Shown: positions 26,580 to 35,899, counted from the first letter of the stretch. The stretch is DNA of 64,000 nt from CAVOJY01 sp963696405 (GCA_963696405.1 CAVOJY010000006.1:806001-870000); one strand, 5' to 3'. The notes: generated by a model from the letters alone, not told the origin. Numbers and translations: made by a program.

Positions 26580-27329
26580 ATGAGCGTGAATCCAGGAACT
26601 CCGGGCGCGGAGCCCGGCGAGCTGCCGGTGATCCCGGGTTTCCCGGTGCAGCGGGTCGAGAAGCCGACCCAGATGCGCCGGATCATCGCGAACCGGATGC
26701 GCACCGGCCTTGCCACGACTGCTCAGCTCACGCTGACCGCGGAGGCCGACCTGACGGCGCTGGGGGCCGAGCTGAAGCGCCTCACGGAGGCCTGGGGGCG
26801 TCGTGCCTCCTACACCGAGGCTGCCATCAGGGCCTGCGCGATCGCGCTCCGCGACCACCCGAGGATGACCGCGATCCTGGTCGAGGGTCAGCTCCTCTAC
26901 CCGTCCCAGATCGACATCGGCGTGGCGATCGCGCTCACCGAAGGGCTCGTCGCGCCGATCATCCGCAACGCCGACCGCAAGGGCCTCGCCGAGCTGAACA
27001 TCGAGATCGCCGAGCTTGCCGAGAAGGCCCGGACGGGGCGGCTCAGCCTCGACGAGCTGCTGGGCGGGTGCTTCACCGTCACGAACCTCGGCGGTTACCG
27101 CATCGACGCCTTCACCCCGGTCATCAACCCGCCCCAATCGGCGATCCTCGGCATGGGCCGAGGCCGGCTCCGGCCGGCCGTCGTCGACGGGGTCGTCGTT
27201 CCGCGGAACCTCGCGGTCCTCAGCCTCACCATCGACCACCAGGTCGTGGACGGGGCCCCGGGCGCCGCGTTCCTCGGCGACGTCCTCGGCCTCCTGGAGG
27301 ATCCCGCGCGCCTCACGGCCGAGCCGTAG
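26580..27329 (+). CDS. 2-oxo acid dehydrogenase acyltransferase catalytic domain only
   Basis: The protein has 249 residues. It contains a complete E2 catalytic (CAT-like) domain: a helix with MRRIIANRMRTGLATTAQLTL, GVAIALTEGLVAPIIRNAD, FTVTNLGGYRIDAFTPVINP and active-site DHQVVDG. Both the lipoyl domain and the subunit-binding domain are missing, while the upstream 20 residues are a Pro/Gly tail. A full E2 has both, so this protein cannot carry acyl groups on its own lipoyl arm. It might use a separate lipoyl protein, or act as a free acyltransferase. The gene begins 14 bases after the Bax-inhibitor-like stop and precedes an OsmC gene. Confidence 0.82.
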   Translation: MSVNPGTPGAEPGELPVIPGFPVQRVEKPTQMRRIIANRMRTGLATTAQLTLTAEADLTALGAELKRLTEAWGRRASYTEAAIRACAIALRDHPRMTAILVEGQLLYPSQIDIGVAIALTEGLVAPIIRNADRKGLAELNIEIAELAEKARTGRLSLDELLGGCFTVTNLGGYRIDAFTPVINPPQSAILGMGRGRLRPAVVDGVVVPRNLAVLSLTIDHQVVDGAPGAAFLGDVLGLLEDPARLTAEP

Positions 27330-27386
27330 GGCCGCGCCCACGCACACGACCACGCACACGACGCCACACAGGGAAGGAGCACGATC

Positions 27387-27833
27387 ATGGGCCGCAAGGC
27401 GAACCGCAGCGCATCCGCCGTCTGGCAGGGCAACCTTCTCGAGGGATCCGGCACGTTCGAGGTCGGCAGCAAGGCGCTTCCCCGGCTCCCCGTCACCTGG
27501 AAAGCCCGGACCTCGTCCGACGACCCCATGACCACGCCCGAGGAGCTCATTGCCGCGGCGCACTCTTCGTGCTTCTCGATGGCCCTGTCGGGCGGGCTGG
27601 CGGGCGAGGGCTACACCGCCGAGCGGCTCTCCACCGACGTGACCGTGACGTTCGCAGAGCAGGACGCCGGCGGCTGGAAGATCGCCGAGTCGCACATCAA
27701 GGTGCGCGGCAAGGTCCCCGGCATGACGCGCGATGCCTTCATCAAGGCGGCGGAGGGCGCCAGCCAGGGCTGCCCCGTGTCCGGGGCGCTGAAGGGGAAC
27801 CTCGCGATCACTCTCGACGCCGACCTCGAGTAG
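27387..27833 (+). CDS. OsmC/Ohr-type peroxidase
   Basis: The protein has 148 residues; GGAAGGA precedes the ATG. The reactive cysteine pair lies in AAHSSCFSMALS and EGASQGCPVSGAL, matching the OsmC branch. The N-terminus ASAVWQGNLLEGSGTF and the TSSDDPMTTPEELIAA turn are typical. It reduces organic hydroperoxides with thiols, usually a dihydrolipoyl protein as reductant in Ohr members; this is worth noting because the neighbour is a lipoyl-type acyltransferase. A second OsmC homologue occurs at 12.5 kb. Confidence 0.87.
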   Translation: MGRKANRSASAVWQGNLLEGSGTFEVGSKALPRLPVTWKARTSSDDPMTTPEELIAAAHSSCFSMALSGGLAGEGYTAERLSTDVTVTFAEQDAGGWKIAESHIKVRGKVPGMTRDAFIKAAEGASQGCPVSGALKGNLAITLDADLE

Positions 27834-27938
27834 CCGCGGAGCCGGCCCCGGGAAGCACAGCCACAGCATCCGGCGGGCACTCCCGGGGTTGCCTCGAGCT
27901 GCCCGCGTGCCCGTCCCTAGGCCTAGGACGGCCAGGCA

Positions 27939-28574
27939 TCACGTCGTCCGGATGTCGTCCTCGGCCGAACCTGCATCGTCCGCCCGTGCCGCGATGACGG
28001 CCTCGCGGTTGACGAGCGCGAAGGCGTAGCGCGCAATGGGCTCGCCGCTTGCTGCGACAACCTCGACGTCGGACATCGGCACGAACGCCGGGTCGTGCGA
28101 CTCCAGGTAGGCCAGGAGCGACCCGTCCATCGGAAGGTGAATCGACCCGTGCGCCACGACGCCGGGAAGCACGAAGGTGATCTGGCGCCTCAGCTTCGGG
28201 ATGACCGCCGCAGGGTGAGCGGCGGACGACGCGCCGGTCTGCCGCTGGCCGACGACGTAGAGGTGCTCCCGGAAGACGCTGAGCGTCGGTACTGAGCCTG
28301 CCAGTGTCCGGTGCCGCGGCGACAGGATCTCGACATCCGAGAGTGCGAGGAGACCGTGCTGCAGGTTGAGGCAGTCGGACACGCGGTTGAAGGCGCCCAG
28401 GGCCAGTGAGCCGCGGACGAGCATGTTGGCGGCCAGCAGTTCCACGCGCTCCGATGTCCCAGGAGCAGCGAATGGGCCTGGCGCCGTGACCTGACCCGCG
28501 CCCGCGCCCGCCCCGTCGGGATCCGTGGCAGAAACGGGTCCGCCGGTCCCCGTCTCCGGGGCTGGCCAGCTCAC
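27939..28574 (-). CDS. hypothetical protein
   Basis: The protein has 211 residues. A 40-residue Pro/Gly/Ala-rich N-terminus precedes a domain with NMLVRGSLALGAFNRVSDCLNL, SDVEILSPRHRTLAGS, TFVLPGVVAHGSIHLP and YAFALVNREAVIAA. The middle part looks like a beta-rich sensor or PilZ-like fold but I do not recognise it. GTG at 28574 is supported by AGGAGG seven bases upstream; the open frame continues to 28619 without a better start. It is convergent with OsmC and lies upstream of no obvious partner. Confidence 0.6.
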   Translation of the reverse strand: MSWPAPETGTGGPVSATDPDGAGAGAGQVTAPGPFAAPGTSERVELLAANMLVRGSLALGAFNRVSDCLNLQHGLLALSDVEILSPRHRTLAGSVPTLSVFREHLYVVGQRQTGASSAAHPAAVIPKLRRQITFVLPGVVAHGSIHLPMDGSLLAYLESHDPAFVPMSDVEVVAASGEPIARYAFALVNREAVIAARADDAGSAEDDIRTT

Positions 28575-28680
28575 ACGTGGCCTCCTGTGCGGCGCCACAT
28601 CCCGACGCACGGGGAGCACGGCGCCCAGGGCGGCGCCGGGCTTTGGGCGACGCGGGGATTCTCGCCGGACCGTGCGGCGG

Positions 28681-30396
28681 CTACGGGACGATGAGGTGCA
28701 CCGGGTTGCCGCGGATGCTCACCATCCAGGTCGTCGTGTCATTGCCGCCGCTCACGTCGTACTGGATCTTCCACCAGCCGGGGCCGGGCTCGCCCGCCGG
28801 GGTGAGGTTCTTGGTGCCGTAGTCGGCGGGAAGCTTCACGTAGATCGTGATCCAGGCGTTGTTGTAGTAGCTGGTGCCGCCCGAGGCGGTCGTGATCGAG
28901 GTGACGTTGTTGCCGCTCCTCCCGTTCGACGCCGTGTAGCTGAACGTCGCCGCGTTGTAACTCCCGCCGTACGGGCTGTAAATCTTCATGGTGGCGGTTC
29001 CGCTGACGTCACCGGGGTCGAACAGGTCGATCTGCATGGTCTTGCCGCCGTGGACCCCGTCGATCTGGGCGAGGTAGAAGCGCTGGGTCCCGGCCACGAG
29101 GTTCGTGTAGGCGCACATCTTGCCGGAGCCGTAGATCCGCGGCGTTGTCGAGCCGGACGCGGTGACCTCGATCCCGAACATGTTCTCGGCGTTCGTGCTG
29201 GCGTTGATCGACCCGTCGCCGGCGTTCGTGGTCGTCACCTGCAGCCGATAGAGTCCGGCGCTCAGGCCCGACGCCAGGGTCCACCACTGGTTGTGGTACG
29301 GGCTGGCGGCGCAGTCCGGGGCGTACGCGACGGTGGGGTTCTGGTTCTGGTCGCCCCACTGGTTCAGCCCATAGTCCCCGCTGCGGTCTACCACCAGGTT
29401 GTTCTCGAACAACGTGCCCGAACTGGCGACGAGGGAGTCGTCGCCCCAGTCGTACGGCGTGTCGTTCATGTTGTAGAGCCGGTAGTACGTGGAGACACCA
29501 GGCGGCGTGGTTGCCGAACCGCCCACCCAGTGATCGCCCGTCCCGTAGTACCCGCCCGAGGTGTTGCGCGACGTAGCGCAGAACATCGGGTCGAACAGGT
29601 AGACGCGGCCGTTCGTGTCGGCAGCTGGGATCTCCACCGTGTACATGTAGCCGTTGGGGTCGTAGTTCACGTTCGCCGTCGGGCTCGGGTTGTACATCGG
29701 CGAGAAGGCGTCGCCGTTCGCCCGGTTTGCGCCCTTCGTGAAGACGCCGCCCCAGAAGCCCTTGGGGGCCAGGTTGCCCGCGCCTGACGCATCGGGGACC
29801 GGGAGCGTCGACTTGGCGTTGCGCTGGAGCTCGTTGATGCCGTAGTAGTTCTCCGGGCTGCCCATCGGCACGGGCAGCACGAACTCCGCCTTGGCCCGGC
29901 GTGTCGCCTGGATGCAGTCGATTCCAAAGATGCGCATGAAGAACGTCGGGACGGGGGCCGATACGGTGACGTTCATCCTCCGCGCGTTGGCCGTGTCCTG
30001 CGTCGGCGTCACCACCACCGTCCGGATGGACGAGTTCTGGCAGGTGATCGGTTGCGTGCCGTTGGTGTAGCCGTTCTTCGTCGCCTCGCCCCGGGAGGTG
30101 GTCACGCCCTTGGCCACATCGCCGGGCAGGTAGATGACCCCCGCGAGGGCTGCGGCGTCCGCTGCGCGCTGCACCTTGAGCGTATTGGCCCAGTACCAAG
30201 TCACGTCGATCACCAGGGCGACCGTCCCGGTCAGCACGAAGATCCCGACCGCAAAGAGGACTAGGACCTGGCCCTGCGATCGGCGGCGGGAGCGCTGCCT
30301 GGTGGAGTGCTCATCCGTCGGGCCCGGAGCCCCGGCGGCACCCTTCTGGTCGCGCCGTCCGAGACGACGGGCGAGGGATGCGATGCGACCGTCCAT
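28681..30396 (-). CDS. TadG-like secreted pilus-assembly protein with large C-terminal domain
   Basis: The protein has 571 residues. A polar N-terminus precedes GQVLVLFAVGIFVLTGTVALVID (about residues 42-64), the membrane segment of the TadG/TadE-like putative Flp pilus-assembly family, followed by the characteristic VQRAADAAALAG. The remaining about 490 residues are rich in Gly, Asn, Tyr and Thr with few charges, consistent with an extracellular beta-rich domain (for example AGLYRLQVTTTNAGDG). It is probably anchored in the membrane and exposed outside. Encoded last in a three-gene minus-strand operon with two TadE-like proteins; no TadA ATPase or TadB/C lies in the window. Confidence 0.82.
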   Translation of the reverse strand: MDGRIASLARRLGRRDQKGAAGAPGPTDEHSTRQRSRRRSQGQVLVLFAVGIFVLTGTVALVIDVTWYWANTLKVQRAADAAALAGVIYLPGDVAKGVTTSRGEATKNGYTNGTQPITCQNSSIRTVVVTPTQDTANARRMNVTVSAPVPTFFMRIFGIDCIQATRRAKAEFVLPVPMGSPENYYGINELQRNAKSTLPVPDASGAGNLAPKGFWGGVFTKGANRANGDAFSPMYNPSPTANVNYDPNGYMYTVEIPAADTNGRVYLFDPMFCATSRNTSGGYYGTGDHWVGGSATTPPGVSTYYRLYNMNDTPYDWGDDSLVASSGTLFENNLVVDRSGDYGLNQWGDQNQNPTVAYAPDCAASPYHNQWWTLASGLSAGLYRLQVTTTNAGDGSINASTNAENMFGIEVTASGSTTPRIYGSGKMCAYTNLVAGTQRFYLAQIDGVHGGKTMQIDLFDPGDVSGTATMKIYSPYGGSYNAATFSYTASNGRSGNNVTSITTASGGTSYYNNAWITIYVKLPADYGTKNLTPAGEPGPGWWKIQYDVSGGNDTTTWMVSIRGNPVHLIVP

Positions 30397-30414
30397 GGAC
30401 GTGCCTCTGGCTCT

Positions 30415-31116
30415 CTACTGCGTGGGGTTGAGCTGCATGATGGTGCGGTCACCCATCGTGAGCGTGGTGTTGAGGGGTGGGTTCTGCTGGTTCCCCCACA
30501 TTCGCGCCAGCAGCTGGTTGAGGGACCCGAGCGGCGTGATGAAGTTGTACCGGTAGACGATGCTCACGCCGATCGATCCCGGAGGGTTGGCGTTGCTGCG
30601 GCTGCACGCGGACCACGAAACCGAGCCCTGGACGAAATCGAGGTTCTGACCGTCGATGACCGGCCCGGCGCCCGCGCTGTACGCCCAGTCGTTGCCCTTG
30701 CCGGTGATCGTCCCCGAGGTCGTGACCTCGAAGATCCGGATCCCCTGGACCTGGCTGATGTCGATCGGGCGGAGGATGGGCACGTCGTTCGGCGGTTCCT
30801 TGAGCACTCGCTCCACCGCCGCGATGATCTGCGGGTCCACGGTTGCCGCGTTGGGAGACTGACCGGAGCTGCACCCGAGCGTCCCGCCGCCGTTCACGAG
30901 CGCTGCGCCCGTGCGCGCGCCTTCGCGCGTCGCGTACTCCAGGGTGAGCTGCCGGTTGAACGCGACACCAAACTCCATCATCCCCAGCAGGAGGAGGAGG
31001 AACAACGGGATGATGAAGGCGAACTCGACGAGGGCCTGGCCTGCGCTCGAAGGGCGATGCCCTCCGGCGACCCGGCGAAGACGTTGCGTGAAGCGCGCCG
31101 TGAGCGACATCGCCAT
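30415..31116 (-). CDS. TadE-like pseudopilin protein
   Basis: The protein has 233 residues. After a basic N-terminus comes the TadE signature GQALVEFAFIIPLFLLLLLG (about 26-45) with the glutamate five residues into the hydrophobic helix, as in prepilin-like proteins cleaved by TadV. The outside part has EYATREGARTGA, typical of TadE, and four cysteines that could form disulfides. It probably forms a minor component of the Flp pilus or anchors it. Lies between the other TadE gene (7-base gap) and the TadG-like gene (18-base gap). Confidence 0.85.
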   Translation of the reverse strand: MAMSLTARFTQRLRRVAGGHRPSSAGQALVEFAFIIPLFLLLLLGMMEFGVAFNRQLTLEYATREGARTGAALVNGGGTLGCSSGQSPNAATVDPQIIAAVERVLKEPPNDVPILRPIDISQVQGIRIFEVTTSGTITGKGNDWAYSAGAGPVIDGQNLDFVQGSVSWSACSRSNANPPGSIGVSIVYRYNFITPLGSLNQLLARMWGNQQNPPLNTTLTMGDRTIMQLNPTQ

Positions 31117-31123
31117 GCCCTCC

Positions 31124-31840
31124 CTACAGCACCGGCTCCATCCGCATGATGCTCGACTTCACGATGTCGTAGCCGGGTGCGGGCAGCGGCGCCCCCGGGG
31201 GAACCCCGTGGCCCGGGAGCATCTGCAGGAGGCCCGCCAGCGGGGTGTGCCAGGGATAGTGATACGTGATCGCGACCCCGATCGTGTCCAGCTGCGTGCG
31301 GCCGAGGGCAGGGCAGCCCCCGATGTAGTTGCAGCGGTCCTCTTCCGGGTAACCGGACGACACCAGGGTGTACGGCACCGTGAGGGTGGAATCGTCCGGG
31401 TAGGTGCAGGTCGTGGACCCGGAACGGTCGTAGACGTTCGCCGAGCCTCCGATCTGCGTGCCGTTGTGGTCGGACCGATAGATGGATACCTGGACGATGC
31501 GGGAGTCGGCCGCCGGCGCGCTGATGTCCCCATCGACGCTCTGGAGGATGACGCAATCGGCTCCGGGGGCGCTGCCGGCCTCCGCGGCGAGCAGCGCGGC
31601 GTCACGAGCCGCGAAGTTTGCCCCGAGCACGGCGTTCAGGAGGAAGCCGAACTCGAGCACCCCCATCACCAGGACCAGGAAGATCGGGAGGATGAGGGCG
31701 AACTCGACGAGCGCCTGCCCCCGCGTGTCGCGGGCGGCCACACGGGCCCGTCGAGATGTGTGTTGCCGCTGCGTCGGCAGGCACGGCGCCGCTGGCGACC
31801 GAGGGGGCGACAGGCCCCGGCGCTCCCGTCTCGACATCAT
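31124..31840 (-). CDS. TadE-like pseudopilin protein
   Basis: The protein has 238 residues. The basic, serine-rich N-terminus is followed by GQALVEFALILPIFLVLVMG and VLEFGFLLNAVLG with the TadE-type glutamate. The ectodomain includes NFAARDAALLAAEAGS and several cysteines (for example DRCNYIGGCPALG). ATG 31840 (MM start) is supported by GGGAG in the right position; the longer upstream frame is not. First gene of the three-gene operon, so a promoter should lie in the 218-base gap 31841-32058, in which I see no clear -35/-10 pair. Confidence 0.85.
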   Translation of the reverse strand: MMSRRERRGLSPPRSPAAPCLPTQRQHTSRRARVAARDTRGQALVEFALILPIFLVLVMGVLEFGFLLNAVLGANFAARDAALLAAEAGSAPGADCVILQSVDGDISAPAADSRIVQVSIYRSDHNGTQIGGSANVYDRSGSTTCTYPDDSTLTVPYTLVSSGYPEEDRCNYIGGCPALGRTQLDTIGVAITYHYPWHTPLAGLLQMLPGHGVPPGAPLPAPGYDIVKSSIMRMEPVL

Positions 31841-32058
31841 CGTGGCTCCCACAATCAAGGGTGCCTCTACTCCATCTCGAGGGACCTGCCCCCGAGACGG
31901 ATAAACCGTAGCCGCTGACGCCGGGCATGGGGACTTACCCATTCGTACCGGGCGGGGAGCCGCAAAGGTACCCTGTCCGCCCAGGGCCCGAGTCCCCGAG
32001 CACGCGGCCCCCGGCACGTCAGAGGGGGCACGCGGAGTTCAGAGGATGACCGCAGGGG

Positions 32059-32748
32059 TCAGTGTGCGCGCGGGTCCAGGTGGCGGCAGCGTGGTGCGAC
32101 CGGGCACCGGTCGCATGCCGGCCGGCGGGCGGTGCAGGTCCGCCTGCCGTGGGTGATGAGGTTGACGTGTGCCTCGTAGACGCGGTCGAGGGGCAGGATC
32201 TCGAGCGCGAGGTCGTGGGCGCGGTCCGCCGTGGTCCCCGGGGGGATCAGGCCGATCCGGCCGGTGACGCGGTGAACGTGCGTGTCGACCGGCATGAGTG
32301 GCAGCCCGAAGCAGAAGAGCAGGACGACCGACGCGGTCTTGGGGCCGACGCCGTCGAGGCGGGTGAGCCAGGCGCGGGCTTCGTGCGGATCCAGTTCCGC
32401 GAGGAACGCAAGACCGTAGTCGCCGCGCTCGGCGTGGATGCGCCGAAGCGCGTGCTGGATTCGCGGCGCCTTCTGGGCGGCGAGCCCGCCCGAGGTGATC
32501 GCGGCAGCGACACCTTCCTGGGGAGCGGCCATGACCTCGTCCCACGTGGGGAACCGGCGGCGAAGATCGCCGAAGGCGCGCTCCGCGTTCAGGTCGCTCG
32601 TGTGTTGCGACAGGATCGTCAGGACGAGTTCGTCGGTCGGGTCGCGCCGGGGCGCCCACTCGGGGACGCCGTAGAGACTGGCCAGCGCATCGAGCACGAA
32701 CCCGACGAGCCCCGGCCGCTCTTCCTCGATCGGCGGAGCGGCGCTCAC
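32059..32748 (-). CDS. nth: endonuclease III (DNA glycosylase/AP lyase)
   Basis: The protein has 229 residues. The helix-hairpin-helix LDGVGPKTASVVLLF carries the catalytic Lys, and VDTHVHRV carries the catalytic Asp. The C-terminal CTARRPACDRCPVAPRC has the C-x6-C-x2-C-x5-C spacing of the 4Fe-4S cluster. It removes oxidised pyrimidines and cleaves abasic sites. The GTG start overlaps the glycerate kinase stop as GTGA, so it is the last gene of the minus-strand run that starts at 37.2 kb. Confidence 0.9.
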   Translation of the reverse strand: MSAAPPIEEERPGLVGFVLDALASLYGVPEWAPRRDPTDELVLTILSQHTSDLNAERAFGDLRRRFPTWDEVMAAPQEGVAAAITSGGLAAQKAPRIQHALRRIHAERGDYGLAFLAELDPHEARAWLTRLDGVGPKTASVVLLFCFGLPLMPVDTHVHRVTGRIGLIPPGTTADRAHDLALEILPLDRVYEAHVNLITHGRRTCTARRPACDRCPVAPRCRHLDPRAH

Positions 32749-33912
32749 GCGCGCCCTGCGAGCCGCTCGCCGACCGAAATGAGGCGTGCGATCTGCGCGG
32801 CGGAACGTTCCACTGGCGCAACACCGGCTGCCATCGAGGCTTCGAGCGTCCCCGGTCCCTCGCTCACCGGCACGGCGGTGGCGCCGACGCGCTCGAGCAC
32901 GGCCCGGCCCTCCGGCGTGACCGACCCGCCCACGGCGATGCACGGGACGCCGTGCGCAGCCGCCCGCCGCGCAACGCCGAGGGCCGTCTTGCCGTAGGCC
33001 GTCTGCTCGTCGATGCGGCCCTCGCCGGTCAGCACCAGGTCGGCGTCGGCCAGGCGCTCGCCAAAGCCGGTCAGCTCCATCACCGTCTCGATGCCCGCCT
33101 GCACCTCGACCGATGCGAACCGGCCCGCGATCCCGAGCAGCCCGGCGACCGTGCCACCGGCTGCCCCCGCCCCCGCGACATCGCGAACCGATCGCCCGGT
33201 CGCCGCCTCCAGGACGTCGGCAAACCGCCCGAGCGCCCGGTCGAGCTCGAGGACGTCCGCCTCGCTCGCCCCCTTCTGCGGCCCGTAGACCGCCGCCGCG
33301 CCGCGCTCGCCGAGGAGGGGATTGGTGACGTCGGATGCGATGACCAGGTCCACCTCCGTCAGCGCCGGAGCCACTCCCGAAAGGTCGATGCGGCGGAGCC
33401 GTGCCAGCGCAGCCCCGCCCGGCGGCAGGTCGCCGCCCTCGCTGTCGAGCAACCGCGCCCCGAGCGCGGACAGCAACCCGGCGCCGCCGTCGGTGGTCGC
33501 GCTTCCGCCCACCCCCAGGACGATCTCCCGCACACCGAGCCCGACCGCCGCGGCGAGCGTCAGCCCGGTCCCGAAGGTCGTGGCGCGGAGTGCGTCTCGC
33601 TCGCCGGCCGCCAGCCGCGACAGCCCCGACGCGTCGGCCAGCTCGACGACCCCGCGAGGGCCGTCGCGCAGGAACCGTCCCGCGATCGGCCGGCCCAGGG
33701 GATCGCGCGTCGAGACCGGCATGGAGGCCCAGCCCCGCCCGGCCGCAAGGATCGCCTCGATCGTTCCCTCGCCGCCGTCCGCGAGCGGCGCCAGCTCGAC
33801 GCGATCGCGCGGGCGCACACGCAGCCATCCGTCGGCGAGCGCCCGCGCCACCTCGACGCTCGTGAGCGATCCCTTGAACGAGTCGGGCGCGATCGAGAAC
33901 GCGAAGGCTCAC
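32745..33912 (-). pseudogene. glycerate 2-kinase (GlxK/GckA family), one frameshift at the N-terminus
   Basis: The body of 368 codons is open and contains the family sequence GVVELADASGLSRL, VLGVGGSATTDGGAGLLSALGA, DVTNPLLGERGAAAVYGPQKGA and GEGRIDEQTAYGKT. The family N-terminus is IAPDSFKGSLTSVEVARAL, which is in frame with the body but has no start codon. A GTG at 33912, overlapping the upstream stop as GTGA, reads VSLRVL in the next frame; deleting one base near 33894 (the G before ATC) joins them into VSLRVLIAPDSFKG and gives 388 residues. It phosphorylates D-glycerate to 2-phosphoglycerate. Position between two glycosyltransferases and nth suggests processing of glycerate released from glycosylglycerates, an inference. 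Confidence 0.82.
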
Positions 33913-35897
33913 CCGCCGCCCCGGCGCCGCTCGAGATACTCGGGGATGCGGATCATCGGGGGCCGTTCCTGGTCGGCCAGCTCGATGACCTCGAGCGAGA
34001 GCCGCGTCGGCGTGGACCGCGGCAGCTTCATGGTGGAGCCGATCTCCGCGAACAGCCTCGCCCGCCGGCGCTCCTCCAGCCGCTTCATCACTGCCTGCAG
34101 GATGACGAAGCTCATCCGCGACAGCCCCTCCAGCTCCTGGTTGCGGTGGACCCGCCGGTCCAGGTCGACCTGGCCGAGGCCCTCGAGCCCGACCCGGTCG
34201 AGGGCGTCGAGCAGGTGGCCGATCTCCACGGCATAGCCGGTGAAGAAGGGGATCGACTCGAGGAGCGAGCGGCGGCCGGCGTACTCGCCCGACAGCGGCT
34301 GGATCATCCCGGAGAGCTCGGGGAAGAAGAGGTTGATGAGCGGTCGCGCGACGAGTTCCGTCACACGTCCCCCGCCGCCCTCCTTGAGGACCCCGTCCTC
34401 GACGATCGGCCGCTGGTAGTAGCCCTTCACGTAGCTGATGCGGGGCTCGGTGAGCAGCGGACCGAGCGTGCCGTAGACCATGCGCGGGTCCCAGTCCAGG
34501 ACATCCGTGTCGCACCAGGCGACGAGGTCGCCACTCGCCTCGAAAAGGCTCTTCCACAGCCCCTCACCCTTGCCGCGGAAGCTCCCGTACTGCGGCAGGA
34601 CGTCGGCGTGCTGGACGACCCGGGCCCCCTCGGCAGCGGCGACCTGGCACGTGGTGTCTTCCGACGCCGAATCGATGACCAGGAGTTCGTCCACCAGCGG
34701 GACCCGTTCGACCAGCTCACGTCGCGCGGCGCGCACGATCGGACCGATCGTCTTCGCCTCGTTGAGGGTGGGCAGGACCAGGCTGATGGTCAGGCCCTGC
34801 TTCTCCTTGAGGGTCGCGAGGCGCCGCAGGTCGCTGTACTCGCGATGGTGGAAGTTGGACTCGGCGAACCAGCGATCGACCAGCGCGGGTACGCTGCGCG
34901 CCTGCTCGACCGCGCGTCCGACGGCCTCCAGCGTCTCCGCCTGCCGGGCGGCTCGCTCGAAGGTCGCGCGCGTGGGCGTCTCCCGGGTGCGGACGACGAT
35001 GACCGTCGTCGCCGCCTTGCCGGCGATCGCTTCCGGCAGCGCGCCGAAGAGCGCCCCGTTTGCGGGGGTCGCCGCGGACGCCGGCGACGCGCCTGCCCTG
35101 CGCACGGCCCCGGCACCCCTGGTTCGCGTGGGGCTCGCCCCGCCGGCCGCGCTGCCCGTGACCGCCACCGCCGCGCCCATGACCACGAGATCGGCCGTCT
35201 CGGCCTCGCGCAGGATGACGTTGCGGACGTTGATCCCCTCGCGGACGAGCGGCGTGGACCGGCCGCGGGCATGCTGCCGGATCATGGCGACCAGCGCGCG
35301 CTCAGCCTGCGTGCGCATGGCGTCTCCCATGCCGGGCGGGATGACATGGAGGACATCCACCTGGGCGTCGAAGCGGCGGCCGAGTGCGTCGGCGAGCCGC
35401 AGCGCGAGCTCGGCGTGGGGGCCGCCGCGGACGGGGACGAGGATGCGGTGCACCTCCCCGATGCCCCGCTGCTTCACGACCGCGATGTCGCACGGTGCGT
35501 CGCGGACGACCTCGTCGATCGTCGGCGTGAAGACCGCGGCGGCGCCGCGCTTCCCGCCGGGTTTGCCGCCCCAACCGAAGATGATGAGGTCGGCGTCTTC
35601 CTCGGCCGCGGTCTCGCAGATCCCCTCCGCGGCCCGCCGGCCGATGCGGACCATGGTGTGGACCTCGACCCCCTCCGGCGCGAAGTCGAGGACGCGCTGG
35701 AGAAGCCGCCGCGACTGGCGGGCCTTCGTGGCGCCCTCGGAGAGCGGCATCCCCTCTGGCACCTCGACGATGCTGAGCGCGGTGAGGCTCCCCGCCCGGT
35801 CCATGACCCCAGCGCCGATTGCCACGAGGTCGGCCGCGGTGCGCGGGTTCGCGAGCGGGATCAGGATGCGGCCCGGGAGGCCTGCTCGGGGCGGCAC
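33909..35897 (-). CDS. gpgS: USP-USP-glucosyl-3-phosphoglycerate synthase fusion
   Basis: The protein has 662 residues. Residues about 8-150 and 152-330 are two universal-stress-protein-like nucleotide-binding modules (RILIPLANPRTAADLVAIGAG; HRILVPVRGGPHAELALRLA; LVVMGAAVAVTG), and residues about 370-640 are a GpgS-type GT2 domain: SLVLPTLNEAKTIGPIV, VVQHADVLPQYGSFRGKGEG, the DxD-like WCDTDVLDWDP near 460, GGGGRVTELVARPLINLFFP and SGEYAGRR. GpgS transfers glucose from an NDP-glucose to 3-phosphoglycerate, the first step to glucosylglycerate and methylglucose lipopolysaccharides. Canonical GpgS is about 320 residues, so the USP part is an addition. GTG start at 35897, 2 bases after the upstream gene. 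Confidence 0.85.
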   Translation of the reverse strand: MPPRAGLPGRILIPLANPRTAADLVAIGAGVMDRAGSLTALSIVEVPEGMPLSEGATKARQSRRLLQRVLDFAPEGVEVHTMVRIGRRAAEGICETAAEEDADLIIFGWGGKPGGKRGAAAVFTPTIDEVVRDAPCDIAVVKQRGIGEVHRILVPVRGGPHAELALRLADALGRRFDAQVDVLHVIPPGMGDAMRTQAERALVAMIRQHARGRSTPLVREGINVRNVILREAETADLVVMGAAVAVTGSAAGGASPTRTRGAGAVRRAGASPASAATPANGALFGALPEAIAGKAATTVIVVRTRETPTRATFERAARQAETLEAVGRAVEQARSVPALVDRWFAESNFHHREYSDLRRLATLKEKQGLTISLVLPTLNEAKTIGPIVRAARRELVERVPLVDELLVIDSASEDTTCQVAAAEGARVVQHADVLPQYGSFRGKGEGLWKSLFEASGDLVAWCDTDVLDWDPRMVYGTLGPLLTEPRISYVKGYYQRPIVEDGVLKEGGGGRVTELVARPLINLFFPELSGMIQPLSGEYAGRRSLLESIPFFTGYAVEIGHLLDALDRVGLEGLGQVDLDRRVHRNQELEGLSRMSFVILQAVMKRLEERRRARLFAEIGSTMKLPRSTPTRLSLEVIELADQERPPMIRIPEYLERRRGGG

Positions 35898-35899
35898 GG

